DNA of 64,000 nucleotides from assembly GCA_029959865.1 (NCBI GenBank), contig JASCPE010000002.1:620001-684000 (forward strand), read 5' to 3'. Below are positions 27,760 through 36,703 of the stretch, in pieces (positions within the stretch are counted from its first letter, which is position 1; every line of letters starts with the position of its first letter). A program made the translations under genes and the position numbers. The notes under the pieces were generated by a model. It did not search any database. It had not been told where the DNA came from and saw only the letters and a list, made by a program, of their open reading frames with translations. The DNA comes from Microbacteriaceae bacterium PS02070 (GTDB lineage Bacteria; Actinomycetota; Actinomycetes; Actinomycetales; Microbacteriaceae).

Positions 27760-30747
27760 TCACCCGAAGAACTGCTTCTCGAAGCCGCGCCGGGCTCGAC
27801 GTGCGGCGCCCATCCAATCCTCTTCGACGCGGGTCGCCGAACGGGGCGGATACTCCAGAAGCCGGCCGATCGCGTCGAGTCTGCCGCGGTCCGTGGGGAG
27901 CACGTCGCTCGTCTGACCGGTCATGAGGGTGTTGGCCGAGCGCAGTCGGCTCGCCAGCCGCCAGGACTCTGCGAGACGCTTGGCCACGATCGCCGGCACA
28001 AGCCCTGCCTCGCGCGCGGCATCGAGGGCCTTCATCGTCGAGGTCGTGCGCAGGCCTGGAATGCGACGCCCGTGTTCCAACTGAAGCAGTTGGACGAGCC
28101 ACTCGGTATCGCTCAGGCCACCGGGGCCGAGCTTGAGGTGACGTGACTTGTCCACCCCCTGTGGCAGGCGCTCATTCTCCACGCGCGCTTTGATCCTGCG
28201 GATCTCTCGTAGCGCCTGCTGGTCGATGGTGTCCGGGTAGCGCACCTCGTCGGCCATCGCAGTGAACTTCTCGATCAGCTTGACGCTGCCTGCGATGCCC
28301 CGTGCGCGCAGGAGCGCCTGCGCCTCCCAGGACACCGACCACCGACGGTAGTACTCGGTGTAGGCATGCAGGGATCGCACCAGCGGTCCGTTGCGCCCCT
28401 CGGGACGAAGGTCCGCGTCCAGCTCGAAAGGAACACGGTGGTCCTCGGAGTACGTGCGCAGGCCCTGCACGATCTTGAGCGAGAGCTCCTGTGCGCGTTG
28501 CGGATCGACACCGTTCGCGTCATAGACGTAGAGCACGTCTGCGTCGGACCCGAACCCGATCTCCGCGCCGCCCAGACGCCCCATCGCGATCACGGAGAAA
28601 TCGAGCGCTCTGTCCTCTTCCGGCACGACCTCCCGTCGCACGGCACGCAACGTCGCCTGGATCGTGACCTCCGTCACCGTCGTCAGCGCCGCGGCCAAGT
28701 CTTCCACGGTCATCTCCGTCAGCACCGCAGTCATCGCCAAGCGCAGCATCTCGCGACGGCGAAGATCGCGCACAGCCCGCATCGCATCCTCGATCGTGCG
28801 GTGACGGGCCTGGATTGCGCGAGCCTCCTGCTGAAGCGCCACTCCGGTCCGCGGCACGAGTTGATCGGTCTGATCGAGCCATGCGACGGAGTTCGGGATC
28901 CACTCCATGAGGTCGGCGATGTAGCGGGAGCTCGAGAGGGCTCGGGTGAGCTGCTCCGCCGCACCGGCCGAGTCGCGCAGCACGCGCAGGAACCAGGGCG
29001 TGTCGCCGAGCCGCTCGCTGATTCGGCGGAACGCGAGCAGTCCTCCGTCCGGATCGGCGCCATCGGCGAACCACCGCAGCATGACCGGCAGCAAGTGCCT
29101 CTGGATCGTTGCCTTTCGGCTGAGCCCAGAGGTCAAGGCACCGATGTGGCGGAGGGCGCCCTTGGGGTCGCGGAAGCCGATCGCCGCAAGCCGGTCGCTC
29201 GCCTGAGCCGAGGTGAGAGCGGCATCTTCCGCGGGAAGGGCGGCGACGGCGGACAGAAGCGGCCGGTAGAACAGGCGCACGTGGATGTCACGCACCTCCC
29301 GTCGCACCGAATCCCAGAGATCCCACACGCCCTGCCCGCTTTCCGCGAGGCGGGAGGCGCGAGCGAGCGTGCGGCGTCCTTCGTCGGTATCAGGCATGAG
29401 GTGCGTGCGCTGAAGCCTCTTCAGCTGCATGCGGTGCTCCAGCACTCGGAGCGTGCGGTAATCGCGGGAGAAGGTCGCCGCGTCCTGGCGGCCGATGAAG
29501 CCCTGCGCGACGAGAGCGTCGAGGGATTCGACGGTGCCGCGCTTGCGGACGTTCTCATCTGTGAGACCGTGCACGAGTTGGAGGAGCTGCACCGTGAACT
29601 CGATGTCGCGGATTCCCCCAGGGCCGAGCTTGATCTGCAGCGGAACCTCGTCGGCGGGAATGTGCTCGGTGACTCGCTCGCGCATACGCTGGACACTGTC
29701 GACGAAGTTCTCCCGCGCGGCACTGGTCCACACTTTCGGCTGTACCGCCGCGATGTACTGCGCGCCGAGTTCGGAATCCCCTGCCAGGGGACGCGCCTTC
29801 AGCAGCGCTTGGAACTCCCAACTGGACGCCCACCGGTCGTAGTACGAGATGTGCGACTCGAGAGTGCGCACGAGGGCGCCCTGCTTCCCCTCCGGCCTGA
29901 GGTTCGGATCCACCTCCCACAGTGGTGGCTCGACCTCGAAGCCGGAGATGCCACGCATCGTCTGCACCGCGAGCCGGGTGGCGATATCAATCGCGCGTGC
30001 ATCGCTGATCTCGACGTCGGCCGCGGGGTCGGCGCCGCCGACGAAGATGACGTCGACGTCGCTGACGTAGTTCAGCTCGCGAGCGCCAGCCTTGCCCATG
30101 CCGATGATGGCGAGTCTCGTCGCCGCGACCTGTTCCCTCGGGAACATCGGCGCCTGTGTGCTGATGCGGGTGCGCGCAACGGCGAGTGAGGCTTCGAGCG
30201 CGGCGCCAGCAAGGTCCGCCAGCCCCGCGGCGACGCGGGGCATCACATCGAGCGGGTCGTCCGCGGTGAGGTCGAACCCGGCGATGCGGGCGAGGATGCG
30301 CCGGTACCGGACTCGGAGAGCGACCCACGCCTTCTCCTCCCCCGACGCGGCGAACCCATCCCGCTCGTCGACGGCCCCCAGCAGCTCTTTGCGCATCTCC
30401 TCCGATGAAGGGACCGCCACGCCCTCCGCGATCAGTGCGGTGAGCTCGCCGGGGTGGCGGAAGAAGAACTCCCCGAATCCTTCGGACGCTCCGATGAGGC
30501 GCCACACGAGGCTCGGGTCGTCGTCCAGCGCTCGTTGCACGATGCTCGCGTCACGACGAGCGATCTTGACGAGTGCGGCCAGCGCGGCGTCCGGGTCGGC
30601 CGCCTGGCGGGCGTCGGTGAGCAGGCCTTCGCGCGTGAAGCCGATGAGGTCAGCAAGTTCTTCTGCGGCGCGACCGGAGGCGGTCAGGTCGGTGAATCCG
30701 CTGCGCGCCAGCGCGGTCAGCGGTGCGGCTCGCTCTGCGGAACTCAT
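27760..30747 (-). CDS. glnE: Glutamine synthetase adenylyltransferase/adenylyl-removing enzyme
   Basis: 995-aa bifunctional enzyme that attaches AMP to, and removes it from, the regulatory tyrosine of glutamine synthetase. Two nucleotidyltransferase domains are visible. The N-terminal removase domain has GKAGARELNYVSDVDVIFVG. The C-terminal transferase domain has MGRLGGAEIGFGSDADVLYV. Each is followed by a helical GlnD/PII-uridylyltransferase-like linker. The full family length is present. It lies 10 bases after glnA2 on the same strand, so the two are cotranscribed; its main target is likely GlnA, which carries the modifiable Tyr. Confidence 0.95.
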   Translation of the reverse strand: MSSAERAAPLTALARSGFTDLTASGRAAEELADLIGFTREGLLTDARQAADPDAALAALVKIARRDASIVQRALDDDPSLVWRLIGASEGFGEFFFRHPGELTALIAEGVAVPSSEEMRKELLGAVDERDGFAASGEEKAWVALRVRYRRILARIAGFDLTADDPLDVMPRVAAGLADLAGAALEASLAVARTRISTQAPMFPREQVAATRLAIIGMGKAGARELNYVSDVDVIFVGGADPAADVEISDARAIDIATRLAVQTMRGISGFEVEPPLWEVDPNLRPEGKQGALVRTLESHISYYDRWASSWEFQALLKARPLAGDSELGAQYIAAVQPKVWTSAARENFVDSVQRMRERVTEHIPADEVPLQIKLGPGGIRDIEFTVQLLQLVHGLTDENVRKRGTVESLDALVAQGFIGRQDAATFSRDYRTLRVLEHRMQLKRLQRTHLMPDTDEGRRTLARASRLAESGQGVWDLWDSVRREVRDIHVRLFYRPLLSAVAALPAEDAALTSAQASDRLAAIGFRDPKGALRHIGALTSGLSRKATIQRHLLPVMLRWFADGADPDGGLLAFRRISERLGDTPWFLRVLRDSAGAAEQLTRALSSSRYIADLMEWIPNSVAWLDQTDQLVPRTGVALQQEARAIQARHRTIEDAMRAVRDLRRREMLRLAMTAVLTEMTVEDLAAALTTVTEVTIQATLRAVRREVVPEEDRALDFSVIAMGRLGGAEIGFGSDADVLYVYDANGVDPQRAQELSLKIVQGLRTYSEDHRVPFELDADLRPEGRNGPLVRSLHAYTEYYRRWSVSWEAQALLRARGIAGSVKLIEKFTAMADEVRYPDTIDQQALREIRRIKARVENERLPQGVDKSRHLKLGPGGLSDTEWLVQLLQLEHGRRIPGLRTTSTMKALDAAREAGLVPAIVAKRLAESWRLASRLRSANTLMTGQTSDVLPTDRGRLDAIGRLLEYPPRSATRVEEDWMGAARRARRGFEKQFFG

Positions 30748-30757
30748 GGCCTGCAGG

Positions 30758-32095
30758 TCAGAGCATCTCCAGGTTGCTCTTCAGTTCGAAGGGCGTCACC
30801 TGGGCGCGGTAGTCCTGCCACTCGCGACGCTTGTTCAGGAGCACGTAGTTGAAGACCTGCTCACCGAGCGTTTCGGCGACCAGCTCTGAATCCTCCATGT
30901 ACTCCAGCGCGTGGTCGAGGCTCGCGGGCAGTGAGGCATAGCCCAGGGCCCGGCGTTCGCCTTCGCTGAGCTGCCAGACGTTGTCCTCTGCCTCTGAGGG
31001 GAGGTCGTACTCGTTCTCGATGCCCTTGAGGCCGGCTGCGAGCAGGAGCGCGTAGGCGAGGTAGGGATTGGCTGCGGAGTCGAGGGCACGGTACTCGACG
31101 CGCGAGGACTGGCCCTTCTGCGGCTTATACATCGGCACCCGCACAAGCGCGGACCGGTTGTTGTGGCCCCAGGTGATGAAGCTCGGAGCCTCGTCACCAC
31201 CCCACAGGCGCTTGTACGAGTTCACGAACTGGTTCGTCACCGCGGAGATCTCGCGCGCGTGGGTGAGCAGCCCAGCGATGAAATGGCGCCCGGTCTTGGA
31301 CAGCCCGTACTCGGCGCCGTCCTCGTAGAAGGCGTTGGAGTCGCCCTCGAACAACGACATGTGCGTATGCATGCCGCTGCCAGGCTGTCCGCTGAGCGGC
31401 TTCGGCATGAAGGTGGCGTAGACACCCTGCTCGATCGCCACTTCCTTCACGACCGTGCGGAACGTCATGATGTTGTCGGCGGTGGCGAGTGCATCCGCGT
31501 ACCGCAGGTCGATCTCGTTCTGACCCGGCCCACCCTCGTGGTGCGAGTACTCGACGGAGATGCCGAGGTCTTCGAGCATCCGTACCGAGCGGCGCCGGAA
31601 GTCGTGGGCGGTGCCTCCGGGCACGTTGTCGAAGTAACCCGCGGAGTCGACGGGCTGCGGGCCATCGGGGCCGTACGACGAAGACTTCAGCAGGTAGAAC
31701 TCGATCTCCGGGTGCGTGTAGAACGTGAACCCGAGGTCCGCTGCTTTCGCGAGCGTCCTCTTCAGGACGTTTCGGGGGTCCGCGACTGCGGGCTGACCGT
31801 CGGGCGTCGTGATGTCGCAGAACATCCGCGCCGTGGGGTCGATCTCACCGCGCCACGGAAGCAGCTGGAACGTTGAGGGGTCCGGCACAGCGAGCAGGTC
31901 CGACTCGAACGAGCGGGTCAGGCCCTCGATGGCTGAGCCGTCGAACCCGAGCCCTTCGTTGAAGGCACCTTCGACCTCGGCCGGGGCGATCGCTACGGAC
32001 TTCAGGGTGCCGATGACATCGGTGAACCACAGCCGGACGAACTTGACTCCGCGGTCTTCGATCGTGCGGAGCACGAAATCACGCTGCTTATCCAT
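30758..32095 (-). CDS. glnA2: Glutamine synthetase-like protein GlnA2
   Basis: 445-aa type I glutamine synthetase family member. Active-site motifs are present: SVEYSHHEGGPGQNEIDLRY, PLSGQPGSGMHTHMSLFEG, and NSYKRLWGGDEAPSFITWGH in place of GlnA's [13 protein letters not shown]. The C-terminus has NEYDLPSEAEDN where GlnA has the adenylylation loop. The ATG has GAGAGGA upstream. In related bacteria GlnA2 is a second, less essential synthetase or acts on other amines. It is the first gene of the glnA2-glnE operon. Confidence 0.92.
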   Translation of the reverse strand: MDKQRDFVLRTIEDRGVKFVRLWFTDVIGTLKSVAIAPAEVEGAFNEGLGFDGSAIEGLTRSFESDLLAVPDPSTFQLLPWRGEIDPTARMFCDITTPDGQPAVADPRNVLKRTLAKAADLGFTFYTHPEIEFYLLKSSSYGPDGPQPVDSAGYFDNVPGGTAHDFRRRSVRMLEDLGISVEYSHHEGGPGQNEIDLRYADALATADNIMTFRTVVKEVAIEQGVYATFMPKPLSGQPGSGMHTHMSLFEGDSNAFYEDGAEYGLSKTGRHFIAGLLTHAREISAVTNQFVNSYKRLWGGDEAPSFITWGHNNRSALVRVPMYKPQKGQSSRVEYRALDSAANPYLAYALLLAAGLKGIENEYDLPSEAEDNVWQLSEGERRALGYASLPASLDHALEYMEDSELVAETLGEQVFNYVLLNKRREWQDYRAQVTPFELKSNLEML

Positions 32096-32200
32096 CGGAT
32101 CCTCTCAGAAGGCGTCGGTGCCACGGAACGTCACCGCCAGACTATCTGCCGTCACAGGCAGAGACGGCTGGCATCGATCCGTATTACCGGCTGCGTTGGG

Positions 32201-32383
32201 TCACTCGTTCTCGAGGGCGTCGTCCTCGGCCCACTCGCGCGAGCGTTCCGCAATGATCTGGGGAGCACGAGCGGCCTCTTCGGCGGTGTCGAAGGGGCCC
32301 GCACGGTCGATCGCCGGAGAGATCATGCCGTGTTCGACCTGACCGGTCTTGAGGTTGAAGTAGTACTTGTTCTCGTCGGACAT
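32201..32383 (-). CDS. Small SPOR-like domain protein
   Basis: 60-aa acidic protein: KYYFNLKTGQVEHGM, then GPFDTAEEAARAPQIIAERS. The pattern of a short aromatic strand followed by 'GPF-T-eEA' and a helix matches the short SPOR-like proteins common in Microbacteriaceae. I chose the ATG at 32383, which has GGGGAG upstream, over an ATG 8 codons earlier. It is not in an evident operon; the polyphosphate glucokinase gene diverges from it. Confidence 0.75.
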   Translation of the reverse strand: MSDENKYYFNLKTGQVEHGMISPAIDRAGPFDTAEEAARAPQIIAERSREWAEDDALENE

Positions 32384-32448
32384 GGGAACTCCCCGATCGT
32401 GGATCATCTGCCGTCTTCGATCCTACCGAGCAGAGGACTCGGACTGGA

Positions 32449-32454
32449 TAGGCT
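32449..32454 (+). promoter_or_regulatory. -10 box of leaderless ppgK
   Basis: TAGGCT on the plus strand, 7 bases before the ATG. Confidence 0.55.
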
Positions 32455-32461
32455 GGCGGGT

Positions 32462-33217
32462 ATGGCGAAACGTGCACCACGCGCAGTGGGGATTGACATC
32501 GGCGGAACCGGCATCAAGGGAGCGCTGGTCGACCTGAGCGATGGCTCACTGCTGACCGATCGGATCAAGGTCGCCACACCGAAGGGCGCTGAACCGGAGG
32601 ACGTCCTGGCCGCGGTGAAAAAGGTGCTCAGCACGATCGGCGATCACGATGCCCCGCTGGGTGTGGCATTCCCGGCGGTGGTTCGCCGCGGCAAGACCAT
32701 GTCGGCGGCGAACGTTGCGAAGACCTGGATCGGGTTCGAGGCGGAGGACTTCTTCCAGCAGGGCCTGGGCCGAGACATCCACTTCGCGAATGACGCCGAC
32801 GTCGCAGGCGTCGCCGAGGTGCGCTACGGCGCAGCGAAGGGTGTCGACGGTCTCGCCTTGTTGACGACGCTCGGGACCGGGATCGGCACCGCTCTCATCT
32901 ACGACGGGGTTCTCGTGCCGAACTCGGAGCTCGGCCATCTCCCGCGCGCGAACCACAAGAGGTCCGCCGAGCAGTGGGCTGCCTATTCCGCGAAGGAGCG
33001 GGACGAGTTGTCCTGGTCGGCGTGGGCGGAACGCTTGCAGTGGTACTACTCGACGCTGGAGGATCTGCTCAACCCCGATCTCTTCATCGTCGGTGGCGGT
33101 GTATCGAAGCATGCTGACGAGTTCCTGCCACTGTTGCAGATCGACACGCCCATCGTCCCCGCGGTGCACCGCAACAACGCGGGCATCATCGGAGCGGCCG
33201 CCCTGTCTGTCGACTGA
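32462..33217 (+). CDS. ppgK: Polyphosphate glucokinase (ROK family)
   Basis: 251-aa cytosolic kinase phosphorylating glucose with polyphosphate or ATP, typical of actinobacteria. The N-terminal phosphate motif is VGIDIGGTGIKGALVDL. FANDADVAGVAEVRYGAAKG carries the catalytic Asp of ROK sugar kinases. LTTLGTGIGTALIYDG and the C-terminal TPIVPAVHRNNAGIIGAA match PpgK. The start ATG at 32462 follows TAGGCT by 7 bases. Confidence 0.93.
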   Translation: MAKRAPRAVGIDIGGTGIKGALVDLSDGSLLTDRIKVATPKGAEPEDVLAAVKKVLSTIGDHDAPLGVAFPAVVRRGKTMSAANVAKTWIGFEAEDFFQQGLGRDIHFANDADVAGVAEVRYGAAKGVDGLALLTTLGTGIGTALIYDGVLVPNSELGHLPRANHKRSAEQWAAYSAKERDELSWSAWAERLQWYYSTLEDLLNPDLFIVGGGVSKHADEFLPLLQIDTPIVPAVHRNNAGIIGAAALSVD

Positions 33218-33315
33218 CATCACCTCGCGGGTCCGTTCGACGAGCACGTGGGGGCGACGCCCGCACGATGAGCGCCCGCCGAGTGAGCGGCGCCGGCAGT
33301 CCCGTGGCGGGTGAT

Positions 33316-33689
33316 GGGCGCGAATGGGTCGGCCTGTACGCCGGGTTCTGTCCGGAGGCGTGAGCCTCGTGGACGGTCATCTCTCTCGGCGACACGTTGC
33401 CGTGCCGCTCTAGCGGCCTACCCGGGAACTCGGCGGGCAGCGTCGACGTTCCCTGTCTGGCCTTGCTCCGAGCGAGGTTTGCCATGCGAATCGCGTCACC
33501 GCGATCCCGGTGGTCTCTTACACCACCCTTTCACCCTTACCGGGGCATGCCCGGCGGTCTTCTCTCTGTGGCACTGTCTCGCGGATTTCTCCGGGTGGGC
33601 GTTACCCACCGCTCTGCCCTGTGGAGCCCGGACGTTCCTCGGTGCGGTCTCCCGCAACGCGACCGTCCAGCCGACCCATTCGCTCGCCC
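33316..33689 (-). ncRNA. rnpB: RNase P RNA (class A)
   Basis: About 374 nt. The ends form helix P1: GCGAATGGGTCGGC near the 5' end (33683-33670) is perfectly complementary to GCCGACCCATTCGC near the 3' end. Conserved cores are present: GAGGAACGTCCGGGCTCC after the 5' arm, GGGTAAGGGTGAAA-like segment, AGAGACCACC, and the 3' signature ACAGAACCCGGCGTACAGG. It processes tRNA 5' ends together with RnpA. The exact 5' and 3' nucleotides are estimated. A TAAACT (33695 to 33690) lies right before the 5' end and is a likely -10. Confidence 0.93.
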
Positions 33690-33695
33690 AGTTTA
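33690..33695 (-). promoter_or_regulatory. Possible -10 box of rnpB
   Basis: TAAACT on the minus strand. If used, transcription would start near 33683, at the base of helix P1. Confidence 0.4.
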
Positions 33696-33774
33696 CGCCC
33701 CACAGGCCGCGGCTGAACCGCCGCGCTGTTCGGTGCTCGCGGCAGGAACTCATCGCGCGCAGCGACGCGCGCGG

Positions 33775-35475
33775 CTACTTCTCCGCCGCCACCGGGCCGA
33801 TCTGTACATCGAGCGGGAAGTCTGCCGGGAAGTCACCGAAGAGAAGTCGTGCGGCCTCATCCGCGCTGCTGCGCAGTACCTCGGCGACGTCGTCGGCGCA
33901 GGCCAAGGGGGTGTGGACGATGACCTCGTCGTGCAGGAAGAACGCGAGATGCGGCCGTGACTCGAACGCCGCACCCGAGTGGCTGGGCGCGGCCTGGGCA
34001 ACGGGCCCGAGCCGGGTGAGCGCCTTGCGGATTTCGGCCAGCCACGCGAGCGACCACTCCGCGGCCGTCCCCTGAACGACGAAGTTCCGCGTGAATCGCC
34101 CGCGATCACGCGCCCGCGCCCGGGCACGCTCCCCTGCGACGGCGGGTGCGTCAGCGGCGCTCGCGTCCTGTTGTTCCCGTCTCCAACGCTCGGAGGGTGC
34201 CGGGCAGGTGCGGCCCAGCCACGTGGAGACGACCTCTCCGGCTTCACCGCGCGCCGCAGCGTCATCAACGAGACGCATCGCGCGCGGGTACCGCCGCCGC
34301 AGCGCAGGGAGCAGACGCGCGCTGTCGCCCGTTGTGGCCCCATACATCGCGCCGAGGATCGCGATCTTGGCATCGGCGCGCGTCGGCACGGTTCCGTCGT
34401 CGGCGATGTGCTGATAGAGATCCCGCGCGCGGGCCGCGTCGGCGAGGGCATGATCGCTGGACATCGCCGCCAGCACTCTCGGCTCCAACTGCGCCACATC
34501 AGCGCTGACCAAGGTCCACCCGGGGTCGGCGACGACCGCTGCCCTCAGCATTCTCGGGATCTGAAGAGCGCCGCCTCCCGAAGATGCCCACCGGCCCGTC
34601 ACGACGCCGCCCGGCACATACACCGGTCGGAACCGGCGATCGCGCACCCAGGTCTCCAGCCATGCCCAGCCGTTGGCCTGAAGCAGCCGGGAGAGTTGTC
34701 GGTACTCGATCAGGGGCGCGATGGCCGGATGGTCGAACCGCCGCAGCTCCCACCGCCCTGTTGACTGTGCGGGGATCCCGGCTCGATGAAGCGCGCGCAG
34801 AAGCTTCGGCTGCGAGTCAAGCGAAGCCTGCGGATCCCCCAATGCGCCGCGGACCTGCTCACGGAGCTCGACAAGGGTCTGGGGAAGGACGCTGGTCGAC
34901 GAGCGCTCACCGAGCATCTCTACGAGAATCTGGTCATGCCGGTCTGCGGACCAGGGCACCCCCGCGGCGTGAAGCTCGGCTGCGATCAGGGCGCCGGCGG
35001 ACTCGGCTGCCGCCAGGAGTCGGAGGCGCCCCGCATGCGCAGCGGAGCTGAGAGCCTCTTGCTGTCGGTGGAACTCTTCCAAGGTGGCATCGATGGCGTG
35101 TGGCGCGCGCCGCGCGCCGTCGTCCAGCTCGAACAGCGTGGGCGTTCCGGACTGCTCCGATTCGGCGGGCGCATCCCACTGCTCGGCGGCGCGGAGCGCG
35201 CCGGCGTCGGCGACCGACGCACTGTCTCGCAGAATGGCATGCACGAGCCGGAGGTCGTGACAGCGTTGCAGCGTGATCCCCTGCTCCAGGAAGGGCGGAT
35301 ACCACCGCGCCGTGTCGCTCCACACCCAGCGCACGGTGTCGTCTTCACGACCGAGAGCGTGCACATCCTGAGGCGACAGCGTTCGACGCCGAATCTCGTT
35401 GCCGTCCGCAGCGAGATCGGCCACGGCGACGGCATCGGCGGAGGAGCCGACGACCCGGAACGCGGTGGCGGTCAC
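33775..35475 (-). CDS. Bifunctional 3'-5' exonuclease/DNA polymerase (PolA family)
   Basis: 566-aa family A polymerase without the 5'-3' exonuclease domain. Motif A is WTLVSADVAQLEPRVLAAMS, motif B spans ADAKIAILGAMYGATTGDSA, and motif C is FFLHDEVIVHTP; thumb and finger parts such as QPKLLRALHRAGIP precede them. The N-terminal 200 residues are the exonuclease-like fold, and its acidic catalytic residues are not obvious, so proofreading may be lost. GTG at 35475 (VTATAFRVVGSSAD) is my start; the open frame continues 79 codons upstream into the zinc-ribbon gene. It is probably cotranscribed with that gene. A repair role is likely, inferred from the family. Confidence 0.85.
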   Translation of the reverse strand: MTATAFRVVGSSADAVAVADLAADGNEIRRRTLSPQDVHALGREDDTVRWVWSDTARWYPPFLEQGITLQRCHDLRLVHAILRDSASVADAGALRAAEQWDAPAESEQSGTPTLFELDDGARRAPHAIDATLEEFHRQQEALSSAAHAGRLRLLAAAESAGALIAAELHAAGVPWSADRHDQILVEMLGERSSTSVLPQTLVELREQVRGALGDPQASLDSQPKLLRALHRAGIPAQSTGRWELRRFDHPAIAPLIEYRQLSRLLQANGWAWLETWVRDRRFRPVYVPGGVVTGRWASSGGGALQIPRMLRAAVVADPGWTLVSADVAQLEPRVLAAMSSDHALADAARARDLYQHIADDGTVPTRADAKIAILGAMYGATTGDSARLLPALRRRYPRAMRLVDDAAARGEAGEVVSTWLGRTCPAPSERWRREQQDASAADAPAVAGERARARARDRGRFTRNFVVQGTAAEWSLAWLAEIRKALTRLGPVAQAAPSHSGAAFESRPHLAFFLHDEVIVHTPLACADDVAEVLRSSADEAARLLFGDFPADFPLDVQIGPVAAEK

Positions 35476-35485
35476 GGATGCGGGA

Positions 35486-36217
35486 TCATGCCGGGGTGCT
35501 GTCGCTCCGGATGAGGATGCAGCCACACTCCGGGCACGGCACGATGTCGTCATCTGCATGGGCGCGGATCTCGCGCAGATCCGTCTCAGCGAGCACCATA
35601 CGACAGCCTTCGCAGGTGCGGCCGCGCAACAGCGCTGCTCCAGCGGATCGCTGAGCGACCCGGTCGAAGAACGCAACGAGATCTGCCGGCAGCTCTGCGG
35701 TGACAGCAGCACGGTCGCGGGCTGCAGCCTCGAACTTCGCTGTCGCCTCGCCGACCGCCGCCTTCGCCTCGGCGCTCAGTCGCGCGCCTTCTTCGTTCGT
35801 TGTGGCGATGAGGGCTTCCTGCGCGGTGACCTCGGCGTCCAGGACCTCGAGTCGTTCCATGATCTCAAGCTCCGTGTCCTCGAGTGCGCGCTTGCGGCGT
35901 TCGAGGGAAGCGATCTCGGACTCCAAGCCCTGGGCTTCCTTGGCGTTCGAGCTTGCACTGAGCAGGCCCGCGTCGCGCTGTGCGCGGGTCTCGACGAGTG
36001 CCACGTCGCTCTCCACCCGCGACAGCTCGGTGCGGGCATCGTCACGCAGTCCTTGCAGGCGGTTCAGCTCAGCGGACTGTTCCTGGCGCTGCGCGAGGAG
36101 CTCGCGCACGCGAGTGGTCTGAGAGGGGTTCTTGCGCGCCAGGTCGGCCGTGGCGATAACGACATCGAGCGCCGCGACGTCGAGGAGTCGGGCTTGGTCG
36201 GCGGGGCTGGCTTTCAC
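35486..36217 (-). CDS. C4-type zinc-ribbon coiled-coil protein
   Basis: 243-aa protein of the zf-RING_7 family (PF02591 type). About 170 residues of coiled coil (heptads through QRQEQSAELNRLQGLRDDAR and EIASLERRKRALEDTELEIM) are followed by a zinc ribbon with CEGCRM and CPECGC. Related proteins in other bacteria act in division or nucleic-acid binding; the role here is unknown. The GTG start is 6 bases after a minus-strand TAGGTT, suggesting a leaderless mRNA. The polymerase gene starts 10 bases after the stop. Confidence 0.88.
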   Translation of the reverse strand: MKASPADQARLLDVAALDVVIATADLARKNPSQTTRVRELLAQRQEQSAELNRLQGLRDDARTELSRVESDVALVETRAQRDAGLLSASSNAKEAQGLESEIASLERRKRALEDTELEIMERLEVLDAEVTAQEALIATTNEEGARLSAEAKAAVGEATAKFEAAARDRAAVTAELPADLVAFFDRVAQRSAGAALLRGRTCEGCRMVLAETDLREIRAHADDDIVPCPECGCILIRSDSTPA

Positions 36218-36223
36218 ACGTCC

Positions 36224-36229
36224 AACCTA
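36224..36229 (-). promoter_or_regulatory. -10 box of leaderless zinc-ribbon gene
   Basis: TAGGTT on the minus strand, 6 bases before the GTG at 36217. Confidence 0.55.
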
Positions 36230-36265
36230 TCGCGTGCCCGGACGGTCGGCAGGGCCTCTCCGAGT

Positions 36266-36517
36266 TCAGGAGCGCGGGGGCGAGGGCTTGGGGATGAGGT
36301 GATAACCCGCCCACACGGCGACACCGACGCACAGCGCGAGGAGGACGAATGCGCCCGGCCACGTCACGATGGGTTCGGCGATGCAGGTGTTCGCTCGGAC
36401 GTCCCCTTGTGTGGGACACGATCCTCCTTGTATCCCGAATGCGAGCACGGCAACGACAAATGCGGCCAGGATCGCTACGATCCAGGGCCACCGTGCGTTC
36501 GCGTCCACGCGTGCCAT
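36266..36517 (-). CDS. Small two-helix membrane protein, unknown function
   Basis: 83 aa. Two membrane helices (WPWIVAILAAFVVAVLAFGI, and about residues 52-74) flank a 20-residue loop with two cysteines (SCPTQGDVRANTC), possibly a disulfide on the outside. The C-terminus is short and proline-rich. I do not recognise a family. The ATG is 6 bases after a minus-strand TACCGT, the same leaderless arrangement as its neighbours, which supports it as a real gene. Confidence 0.65.
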   Translation of the reverse strand: MARVDANARWPWIVAILAAFVVAVLAFGIQGGSCPTQGDVRANTCIAEPIVTWPGAFVLLALCVGVAVWAGYHLIPKPSPPRS

Positions 36518-36523
36518 CCTTCG

Positions 36524-36529
36524 ACGGTA
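36524..36529 (-). promoter_or_regulatory. -10 box of leaderless small membrane protein gene
   Basis: TACCGT on the minus strand, 6 bases before the ATG at 36517. Confidence 0.5.
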
Positions 36530-36622
36530 CCGTCTTGCTCGGACGACATGGACAGCGCGAGAAAAAGGCTGAGGCCGAGCGCGTCGTGGCGCTGAGACAG
36601 TCCCGCCTTGCGTCCAAAACTG

Positions 36623-36696
36623 TGGGCCCAGAGAGACTCGAACTCCCGACCCCCTCGGTGTAAACGAGGTGCTCTAACCAACTGAGCTATAGGCCC
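36623..36696 (-). tRNA. tRNA-Val (anticodon TAC)
   Basis: 74-nt cloverleaf. Acceptor GGGCCTA pairs with TGGGCCC; the D arm reads TAGCTCAGTTGGTTAGAGC; the anticodon loop TTTACAC sits between CCTCG and CGAGG; the T arm has TTCGAGT. The discriminator is A, and CCA is not encoded. Confidence 0.95.
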
Positions 36697-36703
36697 GCGG
36701 TTC

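Noticed and set aside
28366..30189. A 607-codon plus-strand open frame opposite glnE
   Set aside because: Antisense shadow of an unmistakable GlnE; composition is unlike a protein.
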